DNA from: Prochlorococcus marinus
Lineage (GTDB): Bacteria; Cyanobacteriota; Cyanobacteriia; PCC-6307; Cyanobiaceae
Assembly (NCBI RefSeq): GCF_001180325.1
Contig: NZ_CVSZ01000035.1
Span: forward strand, 310,001-374,000
DNA length: 64,000 nucleotides
Reading direction: 5' to 3'
Both the position numbers and the translations under genes were made by a program. Shown piece after piece: positions 44,475 to 54,372 of the stretch. Each line of letters begins with the position of its first letter. Position 1 is the first letter of the stretch. The notes below the pieces were generated by a model. It was given only the letters and a program-made list of their open reading frames with translations. It was not told where the DNA came from and searched no databases.

Positions 44475-45461
44475 TTAGGCTTTGACTGGTTCTTGAATGA
44501 TTCCGCTTGGAACTTGAGTAAACATAATTGATGATAAATACCTCTCTGCTAAATCAGGTAGAACAACTACAATTGTCTTCCCAGCATATTCATCTTGTTC
44601 AGCTAATCTAACAGCGGCAGCAGCGGCAGCCCCACAAGATATTCCTACTAATAGACCCTCCTCTTTAGCTAACCTAAGAGCCATCTCAATTGATTCGTCA
44701 TTTGTTACTTGTTCGACCTTATCAACAATTGATAAGTCAAGGTTCTTAGGAATAAATCCTGCTCCAATTCCTTGGATTTTATGTGGTCCGGATTTAACCT
44801 CTTCTCCATTCATTGTCTGTGTAATAACAGGACTATGTGATGGTTCTACAGCTACAGAAGTAATATTCTTACCCTTCTCTTGCTTAATGTATCTTGAAAC
44901 TCCTGTAATTGTGCCGCCAGTTCCAACCCCTGCAACTAGGACATCAATTTCACCATCGCAATCATCCCAGATTTCTGGCCCAGTAGTTTTGAAATGAATT
45001 TCAGGGTTTGCTGGATTATCAAATTGACCTGGCATGAAATATTGAGAAGGATTACTTTCTGCAATTTCTTTAGCCTTAGCTATTGCTCCAGGCATACCTT
45101 TAGATGCCTCTGTTAAAACAATTTCAGCACCCAACACTGCCATAACCCTTCTTCTTTCAATTGACATGGATTCTGGCATTGTAAGGATTAGTTTATAACC
45201 TCTTGCTGAAGCAGTAAAAGCTAGAGCTATGCCTGTATTTCCAGAAGTTGGCTCAACAATAGTTTTGTCTTTTGTAAGTTTCCCACTTTTCTCGGCATCC
45301 CAGATCATGTTTGCGCCGATCCTACATTTGACACTATAAGCGGGGTTTCTACCTTCAATTTTTGCAAGTACTGTAGCTTTCGCGTTTTTAGTAACTGATT
45401 TTAATTTTACTAATGGAGTGTTTCCAATAGCAAAACTGTTGTCCTCATAAATTTTTGCCAT
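44475..45461 (-). CDS. cysK: Cysteine synthase A
   Basis: PLP enzyme joining O-acetylserine and sulfide. The PLP lysine lies in [15 protein letters not shown], the substrate loop is [16 protein letters not shown], and [15 protein letters not shown] is the phosphate-binding loop. The D-to-C change after the PLP lysine (SVKCRIG) occurs in a known CysK subgroup. It is downstream of the two cystathionine-synthase-like genes. Confidence 0.94.
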   Translation of the reverse strand: MAKIYEDNSFAIGNTPLVKLKSVTKNAKATVLAKIEGRNPAYSVKCRIGANMIWDAEKSGKLTKDKTIVEPTSGNTGIALAFTASARGYKLILTMPESMSIERRRVMAVLGAEIVLTEASKGMPGAIAKAKEIAESNPSQYFMPGQFDNPANPEIHFKTTGPEIWDDCDGEIDVLVAGVGTGGTITGVSRYIKQEKGKNITSVAVEPSHSPVITQTMNGEEVKSGPHKIQGIGAGFIPKNLDLSIVDKVEQVTNDESIEMALRLAKEEGLLVGISCGAAAAAAVRLAEQDEYAGKTIVVVLPDLAERYLSSIMFTQVPSGIIQEPVKA

Positions 45462-45545
45462 TTATATATTGAGAAAATATATATTAATACTAACTATTAT
45501 TCAGAAAAAGAGTATATGAGTTTCTATACGGAAAATACTAGGAAT

Positions 45546-47015
45546 TTAGAAATTATTTAGTGCTTCAGAAAAGGTTTTCCATAATTGATCTTGGTCTTCT
45601 AATCCAACTGATACTCTAATAAGGTGCGAGGGTATACCAAAACTTTCAGCCCAATCCAACTCCTCATAATGAGCTAGTAAAACATAAGGACAAACTAGAG
45701 TAAATTTTGTACCTAAACTAGGTCCTTTAGATACTTTTAGAGAATCATAAAATTTTTTAGCTTTGTTCAATCCTCCATTTAATTCAAATGATAATAAGCA
45801 GCCGTATCCCCCATTAGAAGTAAGTAAAGAATTAAAATTTGGACAATTTTCAGGATGGAAAATATTTTTAATCTCGCTATGAGTCTCTAATCTTTTTTTT
45901 AATTCTAAACATGCTTTATTTTGTTCAAAAACTCTTTGATTTACATCTCTACTAACTTTCTCTAGATAAACTATATCTCCATCGGAAAGTATTGGAATAT
46001 TAATCTCGTTTAATGCATTTCTAAACTGATCAATCCATTTGCTTTTTGGATTTAGTATTAATGAACCGGCAAGAATATCACCACTACCTGAAAAAATTTT
46101 TGTAAGTGAAGTAAAAACTATATCTGCATGTTCTATGGAATTTATATTTAAATTCGAACCAATTGTATCGTCAACAATTAACGGAATATTTAGCTTTTTT
46201 GCAATTTTTGAAATTTTTTTAATGTTTACACATTTGAGCATTGGATTACTTGGAAGTTCAATAATTAATGCTGATGGATTTATTCTTTTGATTTCTAATT
46301 CAATATCCGCGCAATTTTCTTCTGTAATTAACTTTGCTCCGTGAAAGATTTTCATTGGTAATTTAAGTACATCTACATATGGAAAACCAACTTGGAGTGT
46401 TGGTTTAGCTGGAAATAATTTATATATGATTTCTAATGATGTATGCAATGCAGACATTCCAGATGAAGTTAAGTGAATATCATTAGAGTCAATTTTTGTA
46501 GATTTAGAAATTCTATTTTTTATTATTTGAGAACATTCATTTACGTAAGATTTTGGAGGGCAATCTTCAAGACCTAGTTCTATAGCGGCAGCTCTTGAAG
46601 ATAGACCAAGACCAGTATGTTGCCAAAAATATTTTGCATAAATACTTCCTTCTTTTTCAGTTATTAAGAAAGCTAAATTATTTCTTTTTTCTATTAACGA
46701 GAATTGTTCAGAAGTATTTCTATCAATGTATTTTTTAGCTTTAAAAGCTATTCTTTCATTCGGATATGGCCAGATACTTTTATTGTTGTAGTAATTTTGT
46801 TTTTTTACTTTTTCGCATAATCTTTTCACTATGGGGTTTAGCCCGAATCGTGGGTAAATGGACTTCAATAAATTTATGCATTCTTGATCTTTTTCCTCGT
46901 AATTTATTACATCATTCCAAGTTGGTAATGCTACAGAAACAGCATGAATACTATCAGGAATTGCATATCCCAACTCTAAATTTTTCCATATAGGTTTTTT
47001 AAGTAAATCTCTCAA
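45546..47015 (-). CDS. Cys/Met metabolism PLP enzyme, second copy
   Basis: A 489-aa PLP enzyme of the cystathionine gamma-synthase family, longer than bacterial MetB because of an N-terminal extension of about 150 residues. The PLP lysine sits in FTSLTKIFSGSGDILAG, and ALIIELPSNPMLKCVNIKKI is a conserved block. The layout recalls fungal-type synthases. The TTG start is at 47015, 3 bases after the stop of the frameshifted gene. Exact substrate unknown. Confidence 0.83.
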   Translation of the reverse strand: MRDLLKKPIWKNLELGYAIPDSIHAVSVALPTWNDVINYEEKDQECINLLKSIYPRFGLNPIVKRLCEKVKKQNYYNNKSIWPYPNERIAFKAKKYIDRNTSEQFSLIEKRNNLAFLITEKEGSIYAKYFWQHTGLGLSSRAAAIELGLEDCPPKSYVNECSQIIKNRISKSTKIDSNDIHLTSSGMSALHTSLEIIYKLFPAKPTLQVGFPYVDVLKLPMKIFHGAKLITEENCADIELEIKRINPSALIIELPSNPMLKCVNIKKISKIAKKLNIPLIVDDTIGSNLNINSIEHADIVFTSLTKIFSGSGDILAGSLILNPKSKWIDQFRNALNEINIPILSDGDIVYLEKVSRDVNQRVFEQNKACLELKKRLETHSEIKNIFHPENCPNFNSLLTSNGGYGCLLSFELNGGLNKAKKFYDSLKVSKGPSLGTKFTLVCPYVLLAHYEELDWAESFGIPSHLIRVSVGLEDQDQLWKTFSEALNNF

Positions 47016-47018
47016 TTT

Positions 47019-48183
47019 TCAGAATTTATTTAAAGCAAATAAAATGTCCGAGATTAAATCGTCTGTATCTTCACATCCAATTGATAATCTGACAAGAGCA
47101 TCATCTATCCCTAGTAGATTTTTTGTTTTGTCATCAACAGAAGCATGAGTCATCGTTGCAGGGTGACAAATTAAACTTTCAACTCCTCCAAGGCTTTCTG
47201 CTAGAGAGAAATATTTGAGAGATTTGCAAAATTTAAAAGTATCCTCTTTATTTAAGTTTAATTTTAGGGTGATCATTGAACCTCCAGATTTCATTTGCGA
47301 TTTTGCTAAATTAAATTGCGGATGTTCTTGATTAAAAGGGTAAATTACTTTACTAATAATTTTATGATTACCTAATTCTTCAGAAATAAATTCTGCACTT
47401 TTAGTTTGTTGTTCGATTCTTAAAGGAAGAGTTTTTACTCCTCTCGTAATGAGCCAACTATCAAAAGGAGATGGTTGAAGCCCTAGAGCTTTTTGAGAGA
47501 AAAGCATCTTACTATTCCATTCCTCATTATTTGTAAGTACTGCTCCGCCAAGTGCGTCACTATGTCCATTAATGAATTTTGTGGTGCTTACAAGCGATAG
47601 TGTTGCACCAAGGTCCAATGGTTTTTGAATAAGAGCTGTAGAAAATGTGTTGTCTACAACTACTGGTATTTCGAGTTTATTCGCTTCATCACAAATCGCC
47701 TTAATATCGAGTACCTTCAAAAGTGGATTAGTTGGACTTTCTAGCCATATCAAGTTTGGCTCGAAGTTTGAAATCTTTTTGACGTTATTGTCGTTTGTAA
47801 AATCTGTGTATAAAACTTCTATTCCAAATTTCTTGAAAACTTTTTCGAACATCCTCACTGTACAACCATAGAGATTTGACTCGCAGAGTATCTTGTCACC
47901 TGATTTCAGTGTTGATGAAATTGCAGTTACCGCGCTAATTCCAGATCCAAAAACTGTACAGTATTTAGATTCTTCTATTGATTTAAGGATGTTTTCTAGA
48001 ATTCTAAAGTTTGGATTGCCTGATCTTGTGTAGTCGAAATTATCTTTATTTCCATGTTTGAAAGTAGATGTAGAAAAAAATAGGAGGCATAACGCATCCA
48101 GTTTCTTCTGCAAATGTTTTCCCATGGTGAATAGATAAGGTCTTAACACCTGGCTTTTCTATATTATTTTCCTTATTTCCCAT
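47019..48183 (-). CDS. metB: Cystathionine gamma-synthase-like PLP enzyme, frameshifted
   Basis: Starting at ATG 48183 the protein reads MGNKENNIEKPGVKTLSIHH and runs to CVMPPIFF, then the frame is lost; the next phase continues STSTFKHGNKDNFDYTRSGN to the end. A run of seven T (48074-48080, A on the plus strand) at the junction explains it: six T would give an intact 387-aa enzyme. The rest has the PLP lysine in STTKFINGHSDALGG. Real mutation, sequencing error or slippage cannot be told apart here. Starting later at 48149 gives only a nonsense N-terminus. Confidence 0.85.
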
Positions 48184-48208
48184 TATTTTTAAAAATAAGA
48201 ATTAAATT

Positions 48209-48238
48209 AAATCTCTCTTGTTTTTTAAAGAGAGATTT
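48209..48238 (-). terminator. Hairpin downstream of rpsD
   Basis: AAATCTCTCT (48209-48218) and AGAGAGATTT (48229-48238) form a perfect 10-bp stem with a T-rich loop. On the minus strand it follows rpsD by about 22 bases. The trailing run is only partly T, so this may attenuate rather than fully end transcription. Confidence 0.6.
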
Positions 48239-48260
48239 AATAATCCAAAGAAAAGTAGTA

Positions 48261-48869
48261 TTAAACTTTTCTTGAATAATATTCAACAACTAGTAGTTCG
48301 TTTATTTCAAGAGCCACCCACTCTCTATCGCATTTCCCATTTATTTTTCCCGTTAATTTAGGCTTGTCTAAATCAAGATGAGGTGGGACATTTGCTAAGC
48401 CAGGGAATTCTATATTACCTTCTACAAGTTTTTTGCTTGCTTTGTTTTCTTTAATTCCGATTACATCGCCTGATTTGCATTGATAACCAGCAATATCAAG
48501 AACCTTTCCATTAACGGTTACATGGCCATGATTTACTAATTGTCTTGAGCCTGGAATGGTACCTCCAAAACCTAATCTAAAACAAACATTATCAAGTCTG
48601 TTTTCTAAAAGTCTTAGTAGGTTAGTACCTGTAGATCCTTCTTGAGCTCTAGCTTTTTTCACATAGCGTACTAGTTGTTTTTCAGAAACTCCATAATTAA
48701 ACCTAAGTTTCTGCTTTTCTTCTAGACGAATTGCATATTCTGATCGCTTGCGACGGGCTTGGCCGTGCTGACCTGGAGGATTAGACTTCTTTGAAGCTTT
48801 CCTGGTGAGACCTGGTAGTTCTCCCAAGCGACGCGTAACCCTTAATCTGGGGCCGCGGTATCTTGACAT
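48261..48869 (-). CDS. rpsD: Ribosomal protein S4
   Basis: Primary rRNA-binding protein of the small subunit. It starts [20 protein letters not shown] and carries [20 protein letters not shown], then the S4 RNA-binding domain with [20 protein letters not shown] and [18 protein letters not shown]. 202 aa, full length. Its stop lies about 78 bases upstream of the frameshifted metB gene. Confidence 0.97.
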   Translation of the reverse strand: MSRYRGPRLRVTRRLGELPGLTRKASKKSNPPGQHGQARRKRSEYAIRLEEKQKLRFNYGVSEKQLVRYVKKARAQEGSTGTNLLRLLENRLDNVCFRLGFGGTIPGSRQLVNHGHVTVNGKVLDIAGYQCKSGDVIGIKENKASKKLVEGNIEFPGLANVPPHLDLDKPKLTGKINGKCDREWVALEINELLVVEYYSRKV

Positions 48870-48964
48870 AATTTTAAATTAAATAGAAAATTGCAATAAA
48901 TTGGATAATTGATTAAATTCAATTAAACTAATTACTACTGGGAATATTATTTTACATCATTAAA

Positions 48965-49201
48965 GTGTTCAAAACTATTAATAAATCAATTACTTCTATA
49001 CTTCTTTTATTGATTTCGTTTTATCAAAAGTGGTTTTCTCCTTTTTTTGGACCAAGATGCAGATTTATTCCAAGTTGCAGCTCTTATGGATATGAGGCAA
49101 TAACTAGACATGGTCCTTGGAAGGGAGGGTGGTTAACTTTAAAAAGATTAAGCAGATGTCATCCTTTAACTCCCTGTGGATGTGACCCTGTGCCTGACTA
49201 A
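48965..49201 (+). CDS. yidD: Membrane protein insertion efficiency factor YidD
   Basis: Small protein aiding YidC-mediated insertion. [40 protein letters not shown] and [15 protein letters not shown] match the family's conserved cysteine-rich pattern. GTG start at 48965. Divergent from rpsD and 4 bases before the glutaredoxin-like gene. Confidence 0.94.
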   Translation: MFKTINKSITSILLLLISFYQKWFSPFFGPRCRFIPSCSSYGYEAITRHGPWKGGWLTLKRLSRCHPLTPCGCDPVPD

Positions 49202-49205
49202 ATGA

Positions 49206-49508
49206 ATGAAAATATTTATTTTTGTTAGGCAGGGATGTTGCCTTTGTGATTCATTAAAAAACAAACTGGCAAAAATAAATCTTAATGAGTTATTCCCTAA
49301 TCTAGAGGAGCTTGAAGAAATTGATATTGATAGGGTCGATTTATATAAAGATAAATATAAAAGATATGATTATGAAGTACCTGTTATTGCAGTTGAAAGA
49401 ATTAGGTCCGAGGAGATCATAGAATTGCCTCGCATTTCTCCAAGATTAAAAGATGATCAATTAAAGAATTGGTTTCAAAAAAATATTAGTACCATTCTGG
49501 AGAAATAA
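49206..49508 (+). CDS. Glutaredoxin-like DUF836 protein
   Basis: A 100-aa thioredoxin-fold protein. FVRQGCCLCDSLKNKL carries the CxxC site, and YEVPVIAVE is the cis-proline loop. The family is DUF836 (glutaredoxin 2-like). Redox partner unknown. It lies in the yidD-murE run with a 9-base gap to murE. Confidence 0.82.
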   Translation: MKIFIFVRQGCCLCDSLKNKLAKINLNELFPNLEELEEIDIDRVDLYKDKYKRYDYEVPVIAVERIRSEEIIELPRISPRLKDDQLKNWFQKNISTILEK

Positions 49509-49517
49509 TTTTTTTAT

Positions 49518-51053
49518 ATGAGATCTATAAAATTATTTAAACTTTTAGATTTGGTAGGAATTATTCCTTCGTTAAATCTTATCGATCAAGAAATCAATAA
49601 TATTTCTTTTAACTCTAAAGAAGTACAAAAAGGAACTTTATTTTTAGGAATGCCTGGTTTAAATGTTGATGGAGGAAAATTTTGCATTGAGGCAATTGAA
49701 AATGGCGCGGAGGCTGCCATTATTGGGTCTGCTGCAAAAGAGAAAATTGGATCTATTGATCGAGAAAGGATTTTGGTTATTGAGGATAATTTAGATTATA
49801 TTTTTGGTCAAATTGTCGCTGAGTTTTGGAATAGGCCTTCAAGAAAACTTAAACTTATTGGTGTTACTGGTACAAATGGAAAAACGACAATTACTTTCTT
49901 ATTGGAATATCTTTTAAAAAAATCAGGGAAAAAGACTGCATTATTTGGGACCTTATTTAATAGATGGCCTGGCTTCTCAGAAGTGGCTTCTCATACAACT
50001 GATTTCGCCGATAAACTTCAAAAGAAATTAAATGCTGCTGTTGAGGCAGAATCTGAATTCGCGATATTAGAGGTAAGTTCTCATTCTATTGCTCAAAAGA
50101 GGATATCAGGTTGCGAATTTGAGGGGGCTATTTTTACTAATTTTACTCAAGATCATCTTGATTATCACTCAGATATGGAATCTTATTTTCAAACAAAAAG
50201 AAAATTGTTTTTCCCACCTTATTTAATAGAAAAGGATGGAATTTCTGTATTAAATCACGATGACCCTTGGATATCTAAATTATCGTCTGATATTGAAAAA
50301 AGATCTTCATTAGTGTCTACAAAGATTACTAAAAGTGAATTTGAAAATGATGATTTTTTTTTCGTAACAGATAAAAAATTTACTGAAAATGGCTCAACCT
50401 GCATTTTTCATACACCCAAGGAAAAAATTCAACTTTTTGTTCCACTTGTTGGTGAATTTAATTTAATGAATGCGATTCAAGCAATAACAATTTTGTATAA
50501 ACTTAATTTTTCTTTAAAAGATCTATCAAAGTTAATACGATCTTTCCCGGGCGCTCCTGGGCGAATGGAGAAAATAGAAATTGATAATGATGACGTTGCA
50601 AGATCACTTCCAACAGTAATTGTTGATTATGCCCACACGCCTGATGGATTGAAAAAAGTTTTGCAATCAATTAAAAAACTTTGTAAGGGGAAACTTATTA
50701 CTGTTTTTGGCTGTGGCGGAGATCGAGATCTTGGTAAAAGGCCTTTAATGGGATCAATAGCTGAAGAGTTTTCTGATCAACTTTTTATAACTTCAGATAA
50801 TCCAAGATCAGAAGAACCCCAAAAGATAGTAAATGATATTTTGATGGGTATAAAAAAAAGAGAAAAAATAACAATTGAAATTGATAGATTTAAAGCAATA
50901 AATGAATCTATTAAATTTGCCAATAAAAAAGATATTGTTTTAATTGCAGGAAAAGGACATGAAGACTACCAAATTCTCAATGATAAAGTTATTAATTTTG
51001 ATGATAGAAAAATAGCTTACAAATTATTAAAAGAAAAAAATAAATCTCAATAA
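49518..51053 (+). CDS. murE: UDP-MurNAc-tripeptide synthetase MurE
   Basis: Adds the third residue (meso-diaminopimelate in Gram-negative and cyanobacterial walls) to the peptidoglycan precursor. LIGVTGTNGKTTITFLLEYL is the ATP site, FTNFTQDHLDYHSDMESYF the substrate region, and TSDNPRSEEPQKIVNDIL the residue-choosing DNPR motif, which specifies diaminopimelate. 511 aa, full length. Confidence 0.96.
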   Translation: MRSIKLFKLLDLVGIIPSLNLIDQEINNISFNSKEVQKGTLFLGMPGLNVDGGKFCIEAIENGAEAAIIGSAAKEKIGSIDRERILVIEDNLDYIFGQIVAEFWNRPSRKLKLIGVTGTNGKTTITFLLEYLLKKSGKKTALFGTLFNRWPGFSEVASHTTDFADKLQKKLNAAVEAESEFAILEVSSHSIAQKRISGCEFEGAIFTNFTQDHLDYHSDMESYFQTKRKLFFPPYLIEKDGISVLNHDDPWISKLSSDIEKRSSLVSTKITKSEFENDDFFFVTDKKFTENGSTCIFHTPKEKIQLFVPLVGEFNLMNAIQAITILYKLNFSLKDLSKLIRSFPGAPGRMEKIEIDNDDVARSLPTVIVDYAHTPDGLKKVLQSIKKLCKGKLITVFGCGGDRDLGKRPLMGSIAEEFSDQLFITSDNPRSEEPQKIVNDILMGIKKREKITIEIDRFKAINESIKFANKKDIVLIAGKGHEDYQILNDKVINFDDRKIAYKLLKEKNKSQ

Positions 51054-51134
51054 AATTTCCTAATCAAATAAGAAAGATCTTTACGCAAATCACAAGAAAA
51101 GTTTCTTAGAATTAATGGAGTTATTTTTAAAAAA

Positions 51135-51839
51135 ATGAAAGGCTTAGCCTTAGTTGTAGGGGCAGGTGGAATTGGAACACAACTAGCTAGAGATCTGAAT
51201 GAAAGTGAAAAAGATTTAGATGTTGTTTTGTGTGGAAGAAAAAGTGAATTTAATCCTTTTTGGGAATTAGATATAGAGGATTCTCAATCCCTTTTGCAGT
51301 TAAAAAATAAAATATCAAATCATCCTTCAAAATTAAGGCTAGTTGTTAATGCTACAGGTAGACTTCATACTGATTCTCTTCAACCAGAAAAAAGATTACA
51401 ACATCTTGATAAAAAAAATATGATGGAAAGTTTTTCAATAAATGCCTTTTCTCCTATTTTATTAGCGAAAGCGATTGAAGAATTTATACCAAAAGATGTT
51501 GAGTTTAATTTTGCAAGTATAAGTGCAAGAGTTGGTAGCATTGGAGATAATCAAACTGGAGGATGGTATTCATATAGAGCTGCAAAATCTGCGCAAAATC
51601 AGTTTTTTAAATCTTTAAGTATTGAATGGGCTAGACGTTTCCCAAAGGCTACTATCACATTGCTTCATCCAGGAACAGTAGATACTGATTTGTCTAGACC
51701 TTTTCATAAATTTGTTCCAGAACATAAATTATTTAGTAAAGAAAAATCTTCCCAATTCTTGATCAATATTATTAAAAATCAATCACCAGAATCTACAGGA
51801 AAATTTATTGCATGGGACAGCTCGGAGATACCTTGGTAA
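51135..51839 (+). CDS. Short-chain dehydrogenase/reductase
   Basis: A 234-aa SDR. The cofactor site is LVVGAGGIGTQLARDLNES, and the catalytic YxxxK is in GGWYSYRAAKSAQNQFFKSL. Ser in FNFASISARVG completes the triad. It resembles the CsgA-like group with a hydroxylated product unknown. It follows murE on the same strand after an 81-base gap. Confidence 0.87.
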   Translation: MKGLALVVGAGGIGTQLARDLNESEKDLDVVLCGRKSEFNPFWELDIEDSQSLLQLKNKISNHPSKLRLVVNATGRLHTDSLQPEKRLQHLDKKNMMESFSINAFSPILLAKAIEEFIPKDVEFNFASISARVGSIGDNQTGGWYSYRAAKSAQNQFFKSLSIEWARRFPKATITLLHPGTVDTDLSRPFHKFVPEHKLFSKEKSSQFLINIIKNQSPESTGKFIAWDSSEIPW

Positions 51840-51863
51840 ACTAAATTTTTTATCAAAAGATCT

Positions 51864-53036
51864 TTAAGTCAAATTTTTTATTTCTCTAGCAAGTAAATCA
51901 ATCTCAGCTTCTGTAGTCATTTGATGTACGCATGCTCTAAACCATTTTGGATCTTCTAAAACTCTAATCCAAATTTTATTTTCTCCAAGTTTCTTTACAA
52001 ATTTATCCTTATCTTTAATATTTTCGATATTAAAACTAACAATCCCATTTAAATATTTTTTTTCTAAAACTAATTCAACACCCTTTGATTGATTTAATTC
52101 ATCCCAAAGTTTTCCACTTAATTTTTTGATATTTTTGTTTTTTTCTTTTTCATGGCAATCTTTATCCAAAAGATCTAAAGAATTCCTGAGCCCAGCAAGT
52201 AAAGGAATACAAGAGGTAGCTATTTCAAATTTCCTTGCATCATCATGAAAAAGATTATCTGAAGGCTCATAAATGCCTTGTTCTTTTTTTAAGGATTTCC
52301 AACCAATTATTGTTGGATCTGTTTCATGAATAAATCTATCTGAGACATAAACGGCTCCAAGGCCTTCTGGTCCACATGCCCATTTATGAGAAGTTATTGA
52401 ATATAAATCAGAATAAAAAACTTCTTTTTCAATATTTATGTGCCCAAAGGTTTGAGCACCATCAACAAGTAAATAAGAATCTTCTCGATTATTTTTTAAT
52501 TCGATAGAAATTTGTTTTAAAGGAATTTTATATCCAAAGTTCCATAAGATATGAGAAATAATAAGGATCTTAGTCTTACAATTTATATTTTTCAAAATCT
52601 CTAAAATTATATTTTCGTCGTTTAGATTTTTAATTTTTTGGATTGGCAAAATTTTGAATATTAATTTATTTCTTCTGCAAAATTCTCGACTTGCAGCCAC
52701 TACTCCAGGATGTTCACAGTCACTTATTAACAACTCTTCTCCCTCTTCTACTTTTATTCCCCAAAAGGGCAAAATCATTCCGGAAGAGATATTTTCGGTA
52801 AAAGCTACATTCTTTGAATTGATACCTAATTTTTGCGCAATGATTCTTTTTGTGGTCAATATTTCTTTGTAAATAAAAGGCCACATATCATTGGTAAATG
52901 GTCCTAAATCTTGGATAATTTCCCAAGTTTTAACTATTGCTTCAAGAGAAGATTTTGGTAATGGTCCTTGACCGCCATAGTTGAAATAATACTTATTTTT
53001 TAATGCGGGTATTTGATCTCTTAGATTATTTCTCAT
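51864..53036 (-). CDS. Class V aminotransferase / cysteine desulfurase-like
   Basis: PLP enzyme of 390 aa. The PLP lysine lies in YSITSHKWACGPEGLGAVYV, and LLVDGAQTFGHINIEKEVFY is the PLP-binding Asp region. This is the NifS/CsdA superfamily but without an obvious active-site cysteine loop, so sulfur transfer is not assured. Convergent with the SDR gene. Confidence 0.85.
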   Translation of the reverse strand: MRNNLRDQIPALKNKYYFNYGGQGPLPKSSLEAIVKTWEIIQDLGPFTNDMWPFIYKEILTTKRIIAQKLGINSKNVAFTENISSGMILPFWGIKVEEGEELLISDCEHPGVVAASREFCRRNKLIFKILPIQKIKNLNDENIILEILKNINCKTKILIISHILWNFGYKIPLKQISIELKNNREDSYLLVDGAQTFGHINIEKEVFYSDLYSITSHKWACGPEGLGAVYVSDRFIHETDPTIIGWKSLKKEQGIYEPSDNLFHDDARKFEIATSCIPLLAGLRNSLDLLDKDCHEKEKNKNIKKLSGKLWDELNQSKGVELVLEKKYLNGIVSFNIENIKDKDKFVKKLGENKIWIRVLEDPKWFRACVHQMTTEAEIDLLAREIKNLT

Positions 53037-53072
53037 GGAAATTTATTTTATATTTTTAACTCTTGAATTTTT

Positions 53073-53867
53073 TTAAATATTGCCCACTAAAGTTACTGTT
53101 CTAAATTCAATATCCTCAATTACTTTCCAAGGTTCAGCACTCCTTTCTGCAAATTTTAAATTTTTAAATCCTAGTTCTTTAAAATCACTTATAAACTCTG
53201 GCTCATACCATGCTCCACTAATACATCCTGTCCATAAATCATGATCATTTTGCAATCTTAAAGGAACTTTTTTGTTAGAAACGATATCGCTAATTGCAAT
53301 TCTTCCATTATCGTTTAAAACTCTTTTTATGTTATTTAGAAGGTTATTTCTAGATTCTGGACTTACCAAGTTTAAAACGCAATTACTTAAAATAATATCA
53401 ACTGATTTATCTGCGATTAATGGATTTAAATCTTTATCTAATTCATCAAGTTTTTCAATTGAACCTTCTAGAAATTCTGTATTGTTGAAACCTATATTTT
53501 TTGAAACTTCTTTAGAGGCTAATCTTGATAAAGAAAGCATGTCAGGATTCTGATCAACTCCAATAACTTTCCCTTCTTTCCCAACAATTTGGGCACAAAT
53601 GAAAGCATTTTTGCCGCTACCACTTCCAAGGTCTAAGACTATATCATTTTTTTGAACATATTTTGTTGGATCACCACACCCATAGTCTCTTTCTATAACC
53701 TCTTGAGGAATTGCTTCAAGTAAAACGGGATTAAACCCAACTGGTGTACAAAGACAACTTTCTTTTTCTTGTGCTGCTGAACCATATCTTTCTTGAATCG
53801 CATCTGTATGATCGAATTGATTAAGTGTTTTATTTGATGTGTTTGTATTACAGCAACTTTCAGACAT
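53073..53867 (-). CDS. arsM: ArsM-like arsenite/SAM methyltransferase
   Basis: SAM-dependent methyltransferase related to arsenite methylase. I chose the ATG at 53867 (MSESCCNTNTSNK) over a TTG at 53900. DIVLDLGSGSGKNAFICAQI is the SAM site; YGCGDPT, SNCVLNLVSPES and LWTGCISGAWYEPEF contain cysteines that correspond to the arsenic-binding set. Function is by family resemblance. Confidence 0.8.
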   Translation of the reverse strand: MSESCCNTNTSNKTLNQFDHTDAIQERYGSAAQEKESCLCTPVGFNPVLLEAIPQEVIERDYGCGDPTKYVQKNDIVLDLGSGSGKNAFICAQIVGKEGKVIGVDQNPDMLSLSRLASKEVSKNIGFNNTEFLEGSIEKLDELDKDLNPLIADKSVDIILSNCVLNLVSPESRNNLLNNIKRVLNDNGRIAISDIVSNKKVPLRLQNDHDLWTGCISGAWYEPEFISDFKELGFKNLKFAERSAEPWKVIEDIEFRTVTLVGNI

Positions 53868-53898
53868 ATTTTTAAAAGGACTCTTGATAAATATAGCC

Positions 53899-53928
53899 AA
53901 AAAAAAAGCCCCTGAAAAAGGGACTTTT
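53899..53928 (-). terminator. Terminator after the DUF4278 gene
   Basis: On the minus strand AAGTCCCT pairs with AGGGGCTT around TTTTC (53905-53927), followed by nine T. It lies directly after the DUF4278 stop and upstream of the arsM-like gene. A strong Rho-independent terminator. Confidence 0.87.
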
Positions 53929-53944
53929 AATTTGTTTAATTAAA

Positions 53945-54118
53945 TTATTTAGTGTAATTAACACCTCTGTAATTTAATTCTGCTTTTTCATTACTTGAAG
54001 AAGCGTCATCCATTCTGTTGGTGTATACGTTTCTTCTGTAGGTAAGTTCAACAAGTTGCTTTTTAGCAGCTTCTTTGTTTTGAACGTAGTTTTTACCTCT
54101 GTAAGTTAAAGTAGTCAT
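53945..54118 (-). CDS. DUF4278 family protein
   Basis: A 57-aa protein with the repeated TYRG/NYRG motif: MTTLTYRGKNYVQNKEAAKK, ELTYRRNVYTNR and LNYRGVNYTK. This is DUF4278, found in picocyanobacteria and some phages. The frame also stays open into a GC-rich leader (starting MERGMAVLSHRN), but the family starts at the internal ATG 54118. A strong terminator follows. Confidence 0.78.
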   Translation of the reverse strand: MTTLTYRGKNYVQNKEAAKKQLVELTYRRNVYTNRMDDASSSNEKAELNYRGVNYTK

Positions 54119-54200
54119 GTTTCGATGTGACAACACGGCCATCCCCCGTTCCATGGTATGACTCGAACTGCGCCCTCAAGTGAGGGTGAACGAAAAGTAG
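54119..54200 (-). promoter_or_regulatory. GC-rich structured leader of the DUF4278 gene
   Basis: The 80 bases before the DUF4278 start are much more GC-rich than the surrounding sequence. A 7-bp hairpin CGCCCTC/GAGGGTG (54171-54188) with a tetraloop lies about 55 bases upstream of the start, and GTTCGAGTC and GGAACGGGGG follow on the minus strand. The frame stays open through it. A conserved RNA leader, perhaps controlling translation, is the likeliest reading. Confidence 0.5.
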
Positions 54201-54372
54201 CAATTGCTACAAAATAATTATAAGCGTATTTTTCTAGGGATGTCTAGCTTTTACAAATAGAAACGAAGATTTAATGTTTTTTTAATTATTATCTTAGGTA
54301 AATTTTTTTATAAATAGTCTCTAAAAAGGTTTATGTTTATATTTGGTTTAATCTTCATTTAACTATTTATTT

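Noticed and set aside
47019..48149. Reading the metB-like gene from the later start at 48149
   Set aside because: Its first 25 residues match no family member, while the other phase upstream gives the conserved N-terminus; the frameshift explains this better.
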